Shown here one piece after another: positions 8,371-16,559 of a stretch of 64,000 bases of DNA (its first letter is position 1; every line of letters begins with the position of its first letter). The stretch comes from Aeromonas diversa CDC 2478-85. GTDB taxonomy: Bacteria; Pseudomonadota; Gammaproteobacteria; Enterobacterales; Aeromonadaceae. The notes beneath the pieces were generated by a model that did no database searches, was not told where the DNA came from, and was given only the letters and a program-made list of their open reading frames with translations. The stretch is taken from positions 1-64,000 of the forward strand of contig NZ_CDCE01000008.1 in the NCBI RefSeq assembly GCF_000819805.1, given 5' to 3'. The position numbers and the translations under genes are program-made.

Positions 8371-9171
8371 TCAGGCGGGCCGCTGCCACAGGGTTAGCAG
8401 ATAATCGTGCTCGAGCAGGGGACTGCCCTGCTGCTGATAGGCGTGACGCACCGCGTTGTTGGCGCGCCAGGCGAGTGGACTGGTGGCGAGCATCAGCTCG
8501 CGTGACTCTGCATCCATGGCGACCTCGAAGTGGCAGCGTTGACGGGCCAGCTCGTTAAGGGGCGCGATGCTCGGCCAGGTAGCCGGGTGCTCCCTGGCAT
8601 CCGGATTGATGTGGCTACGCAGCTGCCAGTGGTGGCGCGGGCCCTGGCTCAGCAGCAACAGGATGCCACCGGGGGCAAGCAGGGGGGCCAGTTCGGCCGG
8701 GCGACTCTTGTGGCCGGCTTCGAGCAGCAGGGCCTGCGCCTGTCCCGGTTGCAGCGGCGGGCGGGTCGGGTCGGCCAGCACAAATTCGGCATCGGGCTGG
8801 GCCTTGGCGGCGGCGAAGATGGCGTTCTTGGCCCGCTCGATGCCAACCAGCTGCCAGTCGGGGCGGCGCTCGGCCAGGGCACGGCACAGATAGCCCTCAC
8901 CGGCCCCCAGCACGATCAGCTCACCGGCCTCTGCCGGTAGCAGGGCGGCCAGGGCCTCGGCCAGGGGGGCCAGGGCCCCCTGCTCGAGCCAGTGACGACG
9001 GGCACGCATCAGGGCACGGCTCTCGCCCTCCTTGGGGGAGTGCTTGCCGGGGATGAGGTCGAGATAACCCTCAGGGGCCTTGTCGAAGTGGTGCTTGTTG
9101 TCGCAGTAGGCACCGCCCGAGGCGGCGTGGCGATGGAGGGGGGCTCGGCAGAAGGGGCATTGCAGGTGCAT
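8371..9171 (-). CDS. rlmA: 23S rRNA (guanine745-N1)-methyltransferase RlmA
   Basis: SAM-dependent methyltransferase of about 266 aa for G745 in helix 35 of 23S rRNA. The N-terminal zinc site is visible (CPFC at residues 5-8, Cys23 and a following HHFD), then KAPEGYLDLIP, the SAM-binding LGAGEGYLCRAL, PGPRH-like SQGPRHHWQL, and the C-terminal LTLWQRPA that matches enterobacterial RlmA. The start is set at the ATG at 9171; the frame also opens at a TTG 15 nt upstream. The crp terminator sits immediately upstream, so this gene may depend on read-through from crp or on a promoter inside that hairpin region. Confidence 0.87.
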   Translation of the reverse strand: MHLQCPFCRAPLHRHAASGGAYCDNKHHFDKAPEGYLDLIPGKHSPKEGESRALMRARRHWLEQGALAPLAEALAALLPAEAGELIVLGAGEGYLCRALAERRPDWQLVGIERAKNAIFAAAKAQPDAEFVLADPTRPPLQPGQAQALLLEAGHKSRPAELAPLLAPGGILLLLSQGPRHHWQLRSHINPDAREHPATWPSIAPLNELARQRCHFEVAMDAESRELMLATSPLAWRANNAVRHAYQQQGSPLLEHDYLLTLWQRPA

Positions 9172-9184
9172 GGGGTCATCCAAC

Positions 9185-9210
9185 AAAAAGGGCTGCCGAG
9201 AGGGCAGCCC
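9185..9210 (-). terminator. crp terminator
   Basis: On the minus strand an 8-bp stem (9203-9210 with 9190-9197), loop of 5 nt, is followed by a T-run at 9185-9189. Confidence 0.85.
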
Positions 9211-9227
9211 GTTATTCGGTGTCAGGC

Positions 9228-9866
9228 TCAGCGGGTGCCGAAGACGACGATGGTCTTGCCGTGGGCGGAGATGAGATCCTGCTCTTCGAGCATCTTCAGA
9301 ATACGGCCGACGGTTTCGCGGGAGCAGCCGACGATCTGGCCGATCTCCTGGCGGGTGATCTTGATCTGCATGCCGTCCGGGTGGGTCATGGCATCCGGCT
9401 GGCGGGCCAGGTTCAGCAGGGTTTGGGCGATACGGCCGGTCACGTCGAGGAAGGCGAGGTTACCCACTTTCTGGCTGGTGTGTTGCAGACGTTTGGCCAT
9501 CTGGCCGGAGAGGCGCATCAGGATCTCGGGGTTTACCTGGATCAGCTGGCGGAACTTCTTGTAGGAGATCTCGGCCACTTCACAGGAGCCCTTGGCGCGC
9601 ACCCAGGCGGTCCGCTCTGGGCTCTCGCCCTCTTCGAACAGGCCCATCTCGCCGATAAAGTCACCCTGGTTGAGGTAGGAGAGGATCATCTCCTTGCCTT
9701 CGTCATCCTTGATCAGAACGGCCACCGTCCCCTTGACGATGTAGTACAGGGTCTCTGCCTTCTCGCCCGCATGGATCAGGGTGCTCTTCGCCGGGTACTT
9801 GTGAATATGGCAATGCGACAGAAACCATTCGAGAGTGGGATCGCTTTGCGGTTTGCCAATAGCCAT
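9228..9866 (-). CDS. crp: cAMP receptor protein Crp
   Basis: 212-aa global regulator nearly identical along its length to E. coli CRP (210 aa). The cAMP-binding barrel ([13 protein letters not shown] and the RTAWVRAK phosphate-binding part), the dimer helix and the DNA-recognition helix of the HTH ([18 protein letters not shown]) are all intact. Two extra residues (ESPERT against QERS) lie in the loop just before the cAMP-contact arginine. It binds TGTGA-N6-TCACA sites as a dimer; candidates occur in this window at 51161 and 54380. Divergent from yhfA, as in Enterobacteriaceae. Confidence 0.98.
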   Translation of the reverse strand: MAIGKPQSDPTLEWFLSHCHIHKYPAKSTLIHAGEKAETLYYIVKGTVAVLIKDDEGKEMILSYLNQGDFIGEMGLFEEGESPERTAWVRAKGSCEVAEISYKKFRQLIQVNPEILMRLSGQMAKRLQHTSQKVGNLAFLDVTGRIAQTLLNLARQPDAMTHPDGMQIKITRQEIGQIVGCSRETVGRILKMLEEQDLISAHGKTIVVFGTR

Positions 9867-10026
9867 GAGTATTCCTCTGTTGAATTATTTGGACTTCTTG
9901 GTCCCGGCAAGGTGCCACACTTGCCATTCCTTGTTTGTAAGTGGCAGTAGCATAAGAGCCTTTGCCCATCGAGACAAGGCTTGCCGCCAGTGCGGGGCAT
10001 TCTAGGAAGCCCACTGGCCGGAGGTG

Positions 10027-10040
10027 TTGATTTTGATCTA
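10027..10040. promoter_or_regulatory. FNR-like box in the crp-yhfA intergenic region
   Basis: TTGAT-TTTG-ATCTA matches nine of ten conserved positions of the FNR consensus (TTGAT-N4-ATCAA). It lies in the 252-bp gap between divergent crp and yhfA. A weaker CRP-like site (TATGC-TACGGA-TCACA, 10077-10092) is also present. Both are motif matches only. Confidence 0.4.
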
Positions 10041-10118
10041 TTAACACGTCACTAAGTGCGGGCCATGGGAGAGTGGTATGCTACGGATCACATTATTGCT
10101 ATCCAGAGGAAGAGAGAA

Positions 10119-10523
10119 ATGAAAGCGGAAGTGACCTGGGTTGAGGGCATGAAGTTCGAAGGGCTGAGCGAGTCGGGTCATCGGGTCTTGCTGGACGGCG
10201 CCAATCCGGGCGAGGGGCCGAGCCCCATGGAGCTGGTGCTGATGGCCATTGGCGGCTGCAGCTCCATCGACGTGGTCTCGATTCTGGAGAAGGGCCGCCA
10301 GGCGGTGACCGGCTGCAAGGTGGAGATCGATACGGTACGAGCCGAGACGGCGCCGCGGGTCTTCAAGAAGATCCACCTGGAGTTTGTCGTCACCGGCCAC
10401 GAGCTGGCCGAGAAGCAGGTGGCCCGCGCCGTCGATCTCTCCATGGAGAAGTACTGTTCCGTTTCGTTGATGCTGGAAAAATCGGTCGAGATCACCCACG
10501 GTTATCGAATCGTGGCCGCCTGA
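10119..10523 (+). CDS. yhfA: OsmC family protein YhfA
   Basis: 134 aa, the same length as E. coli YhfA and in the same place, divergent from crp. The OsmC/Ohr fold is indicated by GEGPSPMELVLMAIGGCSSIDVVSIL and a second cysteine in SMEKYCSVSLML; these two cysteines correspond to the peroxidatic and resolving pair of OsmC/Ohr thiol peroxidases. YhfA's own substrate is not known. The ATG at 10119 has a good purine-rich SD (AGAGGAAGAG) and matches the family start; the longer frame adds 21 unlikely residues. Confidence 0.92.
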   Translation: MKAEVTWVEGMKFEGLSESGHRVLLDGANPGEGPSPMELVLMAIGGCSSIDVVSILEKGRQAVTGCKVEIDTVRAETAPRVFKKIHLEFVVTGHELAEKQVARAVDLSMEKYCSVSLMLEKSVEITHGYRIVAA

Positions 10524-10566
10524 ACGCGGGCTCAAGGGATTTACGCACAACAGAAAGGAAAGAGAG

Positions 10567-10962
10567 ATGAAAAGAGTGATGATGCTGTTGCCCGTGATGG
10601 GGCTGGCCGCCTGTAGTTCACCTCAGCCGACCCAGTATGAGCAGGTGCAGTACCAGTGCGGTGAGCAGGCTCTGGCCATCGCCTTCGATCGTCAGGCCCA
10701 GACCGCGCAGTTTGAGCAGGGCGATGTATGGTACAAGCTGTTGTGGGCGGAATCCTCTGAGCAACAGGGGGACTATTACCGCTTTGGCCTGACCGAGCTC
10801 TGGGTCAAGGACAAGCAGGCGACCCTCGCCCAGCAGGGAGCCACTGTGCTGGCCTGTAGCAGCCAACCGGCTGAAGCAGGCATGGATCACATGAAGGACA
10901 TGGGTGACATGAACAACATGGAGCACATGGACCCGGCGGATAAGGCCGAGAGCGCGCAATAG
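10567..10962 (+). CDS. MliC-type lysozyme inhibitor lipoprotein with Met/His-rich tail
   Basis: 131-aa lipoprotein. Lipobox LAAC places the lipidated cysteine at residue 16. The core (about residues 25-100) looks like the MliC/PliC domain: YQCGEQALAIAFD, then WYKLLWAESSEQQGDYYRFG, ELWVKDKQATLAQQG and a closing cysteine (LACSS). MliC proteins inhibit c-type lysozyme at the outer membrane. The last 30 residues are unusual for MliC: MDHMKDMGDMNNMEHMDP, a methionine/histidine/aspartate repeat reminiscent of copper-binding segments. It follows yhfA by 43 nt and may be co-transcribed. Confidence 0.78.
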   Translation: MKRVMMLLPVMGLAACSSPQPTQYEQVQYQCGEQALAIAFDRQAQTAQFEQGDVWYKLLWAESSEQQGDYYRFGLTELWVKDKQATLAQQGATVLACSSQPAEAGMDHMKDMGDMNNMEHMDPADKAESAQ

Positions 10963-10985
10963 CGCACCTGGACCGGGTGTCGCCG

Positions 10986-11018
10986 AACAACATGGCCTGC
11001 ATTGCAGGCCATGTTGTT
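10986..11018. terminator. Bidirectional terminator between two lipoprotein genes
   Basis: A 15-bp perfect stem (10986-11000 with 11004-11018) has a 3-nt loop. It overlaps the stop codon of the convergent DUF4136 gene by 2 nt. Confidence 0.88.
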
Positions 11019-11547
11019 ATTGGGCGCCAGGCAGGGTGGCCAGCATCTGGGCAACCCAGCGTTGGCTGAAACGGACCCGCTCCTCATCGGGGACGCGATC
11101 ACCCACCTCCAGTTGCAGGGTGGCGCTCCACACCGGCCGCTCGCTCTGGCGATCCAGGAGCACCACGGCCAGGGTTCCGGCTCTCTGCTCCTTGCTCGTG
11201 ATCTGCCCCGGTGTCATGCCCAGCCGGCTGAAGATCTCGGCGTTGGATAGGTCGGCGGCGCCCGCCACGCCGACCGCCACCAGCAGGTCGGCGTCGTCCA
11301 TGGTCTGAGGCTGCCAACCGTGCGCCTTGAGTTTCTGCTCGACCGCCTCCTGAATCGGGGTGAGCCAGCCTTCGACGCTGGCACCGGCATACTGATACTG
11401 CTCGGCCATGGCGAAGCGAACCGACTGACCGTAGGGCCAGGCGGTCGCCGGTTTGACCACCAGGGTTCCCGTGGTGGGCGTGGTGCCGGACGGTGCGCTG
11501 CTACAACCGGCGAGCAGCAGGGGCAGCAGCAGAAGCAGGATACGCAT
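11017..11547 (-). CDS. DUF4136-like lipoprotein
   Basis: 176 aa. Signal peptide MRILLLLLPLLLAGC with the lipidated cysteine at residue 15; Ser at +2 predicts the outer membrane. The rest (YQYAGASVEGWLTPIQEAVEQKLKAHGWQ, DADLLVAVGVAG, GTLAVVLLDRQSERPVWSA) matches the layout of DUF4136 lipoproteins, which are of unknown function. It sits directly downstream of prkB on the same strand, with a 15-nt gap, so it probably belongs to the cheV-yheT-yheU-prkB transcript. Confidence 0.75.
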   Translation of the reverse strand: MRILLLLLPLLLAGCSSAPSGTTPTTGTLVVKPATAWPYGQSVRFAMAEQYQYAGASVEGWLTPIQEAVEQKLKAHGWQPQTMDDADLLVAVGVAGAADLSNAEIFSRLGMTPGQITSKEQRAGTLAVVLLDRQSERPVWSATLQLEVGDRVPDEERVRFSQRWVAQMLATLPGAQ

Positions 11548-11562
11548 GAGTAACCTCCGGGA

Positions 11563-12432
11563 TCAGGTGATTTTGCCGCTCTCCAGCAACTGCTGGATCA
11601 GGGGGAGCAGGATCAGCTCCATCGCAAAGCCCATCTTGCCCCCCGGCACCACTATGGTGTTGGGGCGCGACATGAAGCTGCCGTCGATCATGGCGAGCAG
11701 GTAGGGGAAGTCCACGTTCTTGATGCCGCGAAAGCGGATCACCAGCATGCTTTCGTCGAGGCTCGGGATCACCTTGGCACTGAAGGGGTTGGAGGTATCG
11801 ACCGTGGGGACCCGCTGGAAGTTGATATGAGTGCGGGAGAACTGGGGGGTGATGAAGTTGATGTAGTCATCCATGGAGCGGACGATGGAGTCGGTCACCG
11901 CCTCCCGCGAGTGGCCCCGCTCCGAGGTATCGCGCACCAGCTTCTGGATCCACTCCAGGTTGACGATAGGCACCACCCCGATGAGAAAGTCCACGTGGCG
12001 AGCGACGTTGTGCTCGTCGGTGACCACGCCCCCGTGCAACCCCTCGTAGAAGAGCAGATCCGTCTCGTCGGGCAGGCTCTGCCAGGGGGTGAAGGTGCCC
12101 GGCATCTGGTTGAAGGGAACCGCCTCGTCGAAGGTGTGCAGGTAGCGTCGGTATTGCCCCTGTCCGCTCTGGCCATACTCCTGAAAGAACTGCTCGAGCA
12201 GGGCGAAGTCGTTGGCCTCGGGGCCAAAGTAGCTGATGTGGCGCCCCTGCTCCCGAGCTTTGCGGATGGCGACGTCCATCTCGGGACGGGTGTAGCGGTG
12301 AAAGCTGTCCCCTTCCACCACGGCCGCCTTGTAGCCCAGTTGATGAAACATGGAGCGAAAGGCGAGGGTAGTGGTGGAGGTTCCGGCACCGGAGGAGCCG
12401 GTCACGGCGATGATGGGGTGTTTGGCCGACAT
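11563..12432 (-). CDS. prkB: Phosphoribulokinase-like kinase PrkB
   Basis: 289 aa, identical in length to E. coli PrkB. P-loop TGSSGAGTS at residues 11-19, then EGDSFHRYTRPEMD and FYEGLHGGVV, as in phosphoribulokinase/uridine kinase-type enzymes. The E. coli protein is named by homology to Calvin-cycle phosphoribulokinase; no Rubisco is present here, so its true substrate is unknown. The ATG at 12432 is preferred for family length; the longer frame adds 19 residues. Confidence 0.92.
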   Translation of the reverse strand: MSAKHPIIAVTGSSGAGTSTTTLAFRSMFHQLGYKAAVVEGDSFHRYTRPEMDVAIRKAREQGRHISYFGPEANDFALLEQFFQEYGQSGQGQYRRYLHTFDEAVPFNQMPGTFTPWQSLPDETDLLFYEGLHGGVVTDEHNVARHVDFLIGVVPIVNLEWIQKLVRDTSERGHSREAVTDSIVRSMDDYINFITPQFSRTHINFQRVPTVDTSNPFSAKVIPSLDESMLVIRFRGIKNVDFPYLLAMIDGSFMSRPNTIVVPGGKMGFAMELILLPLIQQLLESGKIT

Positions 12433-12485
12433 GGAGAGTCCTCTTCCTTGATAACCTCCGTTATACGGGCCCAACCGGAAAGCGG

Positions 12486-12710
12486 TCAAGCCTCCCTGGG
12501 AAAGCGATCCCGCGGAATGATGTCCACGCTCTCGTGCAGCTCGCTATAGACGATGACGGCACTGCCGGCCTCCAGCTGGGCGCGCACCGCGGCGACCTTC
12601 TCCTCCAGGGTGGCTTCCGCCTCCCCGTAGTCGGTCCCCTCGCGCAGCACGAAAGATTCGATCAAATTGTGCAGTGTCTCGGCTTCGATGGTGTGCCAGG
12701 GGATGATCAT
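12486..12710 (-). CDS. yheU: YheU family protein
   Basis: 74-aa conserved protein of the UPF0270/YheU family. [29 protein letters not shown] is characteristic, followed by an EVTLEEKV-type helix and an [12 protein letters not shown] ending. Function unknown. It keeps the enterobacterial order yheT-yheU-prkB. Confidence 0.92.
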   Translation of the reverse strand: MIIPWHTIEAETLHNLIESFVLREGTDYGEAEATLEEKVAAVRAQLEAGSAVIVYSELHESVDIIPRDRFPREA

Positions 12711-12731
12711 GGGCGGGCTCTGGTGCGGATA

Positions 12732-12745
12732 AATAGGGCCCTATT
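12732..12745. promoter_or_regulatory. Perfect 14-bp palindrome upstream of yheU
   Basis: AATAGGG/CCCTATT has no spacer and is centred about 28 nt upstream of the yheU ATG in the yheT-yheU gap. It may be an operator or a processing site; no known regulator recognised. Confidence 0.35.
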
Positions 12746-12777
12746 GTGCCGCCCGCCCCGCGCCCTGCAACCCCTTT

Positions 12778-13749
12778 TTAGCGGCTCACCTCATGCAGCC
12801 ATTGGCTGATCCGCTCATCCAGCCAGAAACGCGGACGCCATGGGGTCCCGTGCAGAAAACCCACATGACCGCCGCGGCGACTCAGCTCGTAGCGCACCTG
12901 GGGCGAGAGCAGCTCGGCGCGCGGGATCACGGCCTGCGACATGAAGGGATCGTCGGCGGCGTGGAGGATCAGGGTGGGGATCGGGATCTGTGCCAGCAGC
13001 GGCAGGCCCGAGCAACTCTGGTAGTAGTGGTTGGCGTCGTGGAAGCCATGCAGGGGGGCGGTCACCTGTTCATCGAAATCGCGCAGGGTGGCGATGCCCT
13101 CCACCTGTTTGGGCTGCCAGCGTTCGCTCGCCTTCTGCTGTTGCCGGATCTTGCTGAGGAGATTGCGGCGCATGGTCCGCAGCAGATAGTTCTGGTAGAC
13201 CTTAGAGAAGCCCTGATTGACGCGTTCGGCGCAGCTCTCCAGTTGCAGCGGGGCCGAGACCACCACGGCCGCGGTCAGTGCCGCCGGACAGGCCCGTGCC
13301 AACAGGTTGACCAGCATGTTGCCACCCAGTGAGAAACCAATGGCAAGCAATGGCTTGCCCGGGAAGCGCCGGCTCAGCTCGGCGATGACCTCCTGGGCAT
13401 CCTGGATCGCGCCCGAGTGATAGGCCTGCAGATGGCGATTGGGCTCACCGCTGCAGCCGCGAAAGTGCATCAGCACGGCCTGCGTCCCCTGTCGCTGCAG
13501 ATGGCTAAATAGCCCCTTGGCGTAGTGGGAGTGGATGCTCCCCTCCAGCCCGTGGAACACCACGACCAAGGGGGCGGGACCGGCGTCGACCACCCCACTC
13601 CAGGCGAGGTCGACAAAGTCGCCGTCCGACAAGTCGAAGCGTTCGGCGATGAAGCGGGCCGGCGCCCGGCGTAGCCATTTTGGCAGTATGGTTTGCAGAT
13701 GGGGGTTGTGGGCCCACCAGGGGGCCCGGAAATGACTCTCGACGATCAC
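12778..13749 (-). CDS. yheT: Alpha/beta hydrolase YheT
   Basis: 323-aa member of the YheT/ABHD1-3 hydrolase family. PWWAHNPHLQTILPKW is the family opening; VVFHGLEGS precedes the core, GFSLGGN holds the nucleophile serine, HAADDPF the acid, and GGHVGF the catalytic histidine. E. coli YheT is a carboxylesterase in vitro; the physiological ester is unknown. It begins with GTG, overlapping the cheV stop (GTGA), so it is translationally coupled to cheV. Confidence 0.9.
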   Translation of the reverse strand: MIVESHFRAPWWAHNPHLQTILPKWLRRAPARFIAERFDLSDGDFVDLAWSGVVDAGPAPLVVVFHGLEGSIHSHYAKGLFSHLQRQGTQAVLMHFRGCSGEPNRHLQAYHSGAIQDAQEVIAELSRRFPGKPLLAIGFSLGGNMLVNLLARACPAALTAAVVVSAPLQLESCAERVNQGFSKVYQNYLLRTMRRNLLSKIRQQQKASERWQPKQVEGIATLRDFDEQVTAPLHGFHDANHYYQSCSGLPLLAQIPIPTLILHAADDPFMSQAVIPRAELLSPQVRYELSRRGGHVGFLHGTPWRPRFWLDERISQWLHEVSR

Positions 13750-14648
13750 TGCTCGACCAGGGCCTTATGATGTTCGGCGCCGCGCAGCATGGCCTGAATG
13801 AGCTCGTTGGCCTCGAACTTGGTCAGTGCCTCATGGGCGCCTACCTGATGCGCCCTCTCAATGCTGATCTCGCTCGAGAGCGAGGTATGCAGGATGATGT
13901 AGGCGCCGGCGAGACGGGCATCGTTTTGCACCTCAAAGGCCAGCTCATAGCCGTCGAGGCCCGGCATTTCTATGTCGCTCACCAGGATGTCAATCGGGGT
14001 ACCCCGATCGGCGGCCTGTTGCATCATCTGCAGGGCATCCCGGCCATTGCCACAGACCTGGTAGGGGATGTTGATGTAGTCGAGGGCCACCATCAGCTGC
14101 TTACGGGCGACCGCCGAGTCATCCACCATCAGGATCTGCATGGGTTTGAGGACTTCCCGCTGCACATCGGTGAGCAGCGGATAGAGGTGCTCGGGGGCGT
14201 CGGGGAAGACCCGCGAGAGGATCAACTCCACATCGAGCAGCTGGACCAGTTGCTCACCGATCCGGGTCACCCCGGTGACGAAGATATTGTGGCCAAGGCT
14301 GGCTGGCGGCGGCGTGATGTCGCGCCAGTTGCACTCGCCAATGCGCTCGATGCCGCGCACCAGAAAACCCACCAGGGTGCGGCGGCAGTCGGTGATGATG
14401 ATAAAGCAATCCTTATGCTCATCCCGGGTGAGGGGCTGATAGCCGACGGCCTTGGCCATGTCGATGACTGGCAGGGTATGCCCCCGCAGGCTGACGGCGC
14501 CGAGCACGGTCGGGTGGCTCTGGGGGATGGCGGTCAAGGGGGTATAGGGGACGATCTCCTTGACCTTAAGGGTACCGATGGCAAACAGCTGCTGCCGGGT
14601 GAGGCGAAAAAGCAGCATCCCTTGTGACTGGTTCGCCTTGCTCTTCAT
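13746..14648 (-). CDS. cheV: Chemotaxis coupling protein CheV
   Basis: 300 aa. The N-terminal CheW-like domain (about residues 10-160) has the IPYTPLTAIPQSHPTVLGAVSLRGHTLP-type core. The C-terminal receiver domain (about 170-295) has MVDDSAVARKQL, phosphoacceptor Asp225 in VSDIEMPGLDGYEL, and KFEANELIQ. CheV couples receptors to CheA and its receiver tunes adaptation. It is the first gene of an overlapping run with yheT, an unusual partner for a chemotaxis gene. Confidence 0.93.
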   Translation of the reverse strand: MKSKANQSQGMLLFRLTRQQLFAIGTLKVKEIVPYTPLTAIPQSHPTVLGAVSLRGHTLPVIDMAKAVGYQPLTRDEHKDCFIIITDCRRTLVGFLVRGIERIGECNWRDITPPPASLGHNIFVTGVTRIGEQLVQLLDVELILSRVFPDAPEHLYPLLTDVQREVLKPMQILMVDDSAVARKQLMVALDYINIPYQVCGNGRDALQMMQQAADRGTPIDILVSDIEMPGLDGYELAFEVQNDARLAGAYIILHTSLSSEISIERAHQVGAHEALTKFEANELIQAMLRGAEHHKALVEQ

Positions 14649-14783
14649 GATTGATATCCCAAGTAAATAAGAGAGAGGAGGGCGTTCCTAGCATAACGAA
14701 AAAACGGACTCATGGGGCGAACGCTCTCTCAAAAGTGTTATCCGGAGACGATAAAGTTCGCTGGGGCCCTTCCGGCGGTGGCC

Positions 14784-15575
14784 TCAGCGTTGGGACTTTC
14801 CCACATGGTGCTCCACGATGCGGGCTATGCCATTTTGCTGTCGCAGCTGATGGAGGGCGCGGTCAAACTGCTTCACGAACTGATCCTTGAAGGGAAAGCC
14901 CTTGTCGTTGGCGGCATAGCCCAAGAAACCCTGCTCCCGTGTGACCACGGGGCCCTGGCGAAAGCGGCTCATGTCCTCGAGCGCGATGTGGCCCTCTTTG
15001 ATCATGGTCAGCATCTCGGCCAGCAGCGACAGCTTGTCATTGATGGTGCAATCGACCCGACCGCGCAGGATCTTGAGGAGATTTTCGCGGTTGCTCTTGG
15101 CCGGCTCCAGTTCGATCTTGCCTGCTGCGACGGCGTCCCAGAAGGCCTTACCCCCAATCGAGAAGCCGGCGTTCATGCCAAAACGCAGGCCATGATAGTC
15201 CTGGGGAAAGCGCGCCTCGTCGGTGTTGATGGCCAGCTTGTCGTTGCAGACGACCACGACCTCCTCATCGAGCAGGGGCTGGGAGTAGGGCCAGATCCAG
15301 GGGCGATCATCCTGATTGTAATAAGGTGGGAGGAGGGCAAAGGCCGTCCCCTGCTCCACCATGCTGAGGGCCCGGCGCCAGGGAACGGGCTTGAGCACCA
15401 GTTCAAAATCCGGCATCCCTTTGGCGACCTCTCTCACTATGTCGGGATAGATGCCGCGCGCCTCCTGCCCTTCCTGCCAAGAGTAGGGGGCATAACTGGA
15501 GTCAGTGAATATCTCGACCCGGGTCTTGGCCTCGACACAGGTTATCGCCAGTAGAACCAACCACCATGCCTTCAT
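14784..15575 (-). CDS. Periplasmic amino-acid-type solute-binding protein (family 3)
   Basis: 263 aa with a signal peptide (MKAWWLVLLAITCVEA). The family-3 binding-protein pattern is visible: VEIFTDSSYAPYSWQEG, ARGIYPDIVREVAK, FELVLKPVPWRRAL, a VEQGTAFALLPPYY hinge and GRVDCTINDKLSLL. Such proteins serve polar amino-acid ABC importers or act as stand-alone sensors. No permease adjoins it, and the cheV neighbourhood would suit a sensory role, but that is speculation. A 135-bp gap without a recognisable gene separates it from cheV. Confidence 0.82.
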   Translation of the reverse strand: MKAWWLVLLAITCVEAKTRVEIFTDSSYAPYSWQEGQEARGIYPDIVREVAKGMPDFELVLKPVPWRRALSMVEQGTAFALLPPYYNQDDRPWIWPYSQPLLDEEVVVVCNDKLAINTDEARFPQDYHGLRFGMNAGFSIGGKAFWDAVAAGKIELEPAKSNRENLLKILRGRVDCTINDKLSLLAEMLTMIKEGHIALEDMSRFRQGPVVTREQGFLGYAANDKGFPFKDQFVKQFDRALHQLRQQNGIARIVEHHVGKSQR

Positions 15576-15623
15576 GGTCTGCCTCCTCTGCTCATTGTTA
15601 ACAGCATAGGGGAGGCGAGGCGA

Positions 15624-16247
15624 TCACTCCTGCAACCAGAACGCTAATTCTTGCTGCCAGCTCAGCTCGTCCGGGTAGCCCAGAGCGGTGAGGACGGGGG
15701 CGATAGCTTGTCCCCCCTTGAGCTGGCGATCGGCACGGATCAGGCGATATTGCGCCACCAGGGCGGCCAGCGCCTCGCTCACCTCGGTCGGGATGATGCC
15801 TTGGCAGAGTCCTTGCCACTCTTGCTGTAGCACAGTACTCACCGGCTCAGGGTGCAGTGGGGCGCGGCGCAGGAGATCGGCCAGCACCCGCAGACGGTCT
15901 CCATAGGGGCCTTGCCACTCTCGCTCTTCCTGCCACAGTGCCAGATCGTCGAGCAGCGCGCCTATCAGGGGTGAAGGGCGCAGCCAACCCGAGCGTTCGG
16001 GTTGGGCTTGCCGAATCGAGAGACGCACCTCCCGCCAGTGGCAACCGCGCAGGGGGGTAAAGGCGGCCAGGCAGTCGGCGGGGAGCCAGAAGATCTCGCC
16101 GTCGCACAGCAGATGCTCCTGGTTGCCCAGGCGCAGCAGCCCCATGCCGTGACGAACCTGTAGCAACCGCCCTTGAGGCAGGCGCAGGCGTTTGCCAAAG
16201 GAGAGGGTGGCCGTGTGACCGGTGAGAAATTCGATGGCGTGATGCAT
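15624..16247 (-). CDS. Possible AraC-like regulator, family uncertain
   Basis: About 207 aa from the ATG at 16247. The N-terminal half looks like a small cupin-type sensing fold (HAIEFLTGHTATLSFGKRLRLPQG, LCDGEIFWLPADCLAAFTP). The C-terminal part (LIRADRQLKGGQAIAPVLTALGYPDELSWQQELAFWLQE) resembles the first part of an AraC-type helix-turn-helix region. It stops at the point where the conserved closing GxSPxxYR motif would follow, so it may be a divergent or truncated family member. A longer frame to 16376 overlaps the divergent yheV and is not favoured. Confidence 0.55.
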   Translation of the reverse strand: MHHAIEFLTGHTATLSFGKRLRLPQGRLLQVRHGMGLLRLGNQEHLLCDGEIFWLPADCLAAFTPLRGCHWREVRLSIRQAQPERSGWLRPSPLIGALLDDLALWQEEREWQGPYGDRLRVLADLLRRAPLHPEPVSTVLQQEWQGLCQGIIPTEVSEALAALVAQYRLIRADRQLKGGQAIAPVLTALGYPDELSWQQELAFWLQE

Positions 16248-16286
16248 GAGGAAACCCTGATATGATGCTGTCGGGAGGTAACAAAA

Positions 16287-16490
16287 ATGGAAACCCGACG
16301 TAAAAAACGCTTTATCGCCGGGGCGGTCTGTTCCGCCTGCGGCAAAATGGACACCATGATGCTGTATCTGGAGCATGGAGTCGAGAAGGTGACCTGCACC
16401 GAGTGCGGTGACACCCAGGTGCGTCCCACCGAAGAGGTGACACAGGCAACCCGGTCTGCGGAGGAGGTGATCGGCGTCTTTCGTCCCTGA
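16287..16490 (+). CDS. yheV: YheV family zinc-ribbon protein
   Basis: 67 aa. RKKRFIAGAVCSACGK, then VTCTECGD, gives two CxxC knuckles typical of a small zinc ribbon, and it ends in EEVIGVFRP as E. coli YheV does (EQVIGIFHP). Function unknown. It stands just ahead of slyD as in enteric genomes. Confidence 0.93.
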   Translation: METRRKKRFIAGAVCSACGKMDTMMLYLEHGVEKVTCTECGDTQVRPTEEVTQATRSAEEVIGVFRP

Positions 16491-16559
16491 TGGGGCATAG
16501 GCGATCCGGTGGTTTTCGGTTATGCTGGGGCCGTTTTTTCACTCAGCAGGATTCCTGAC

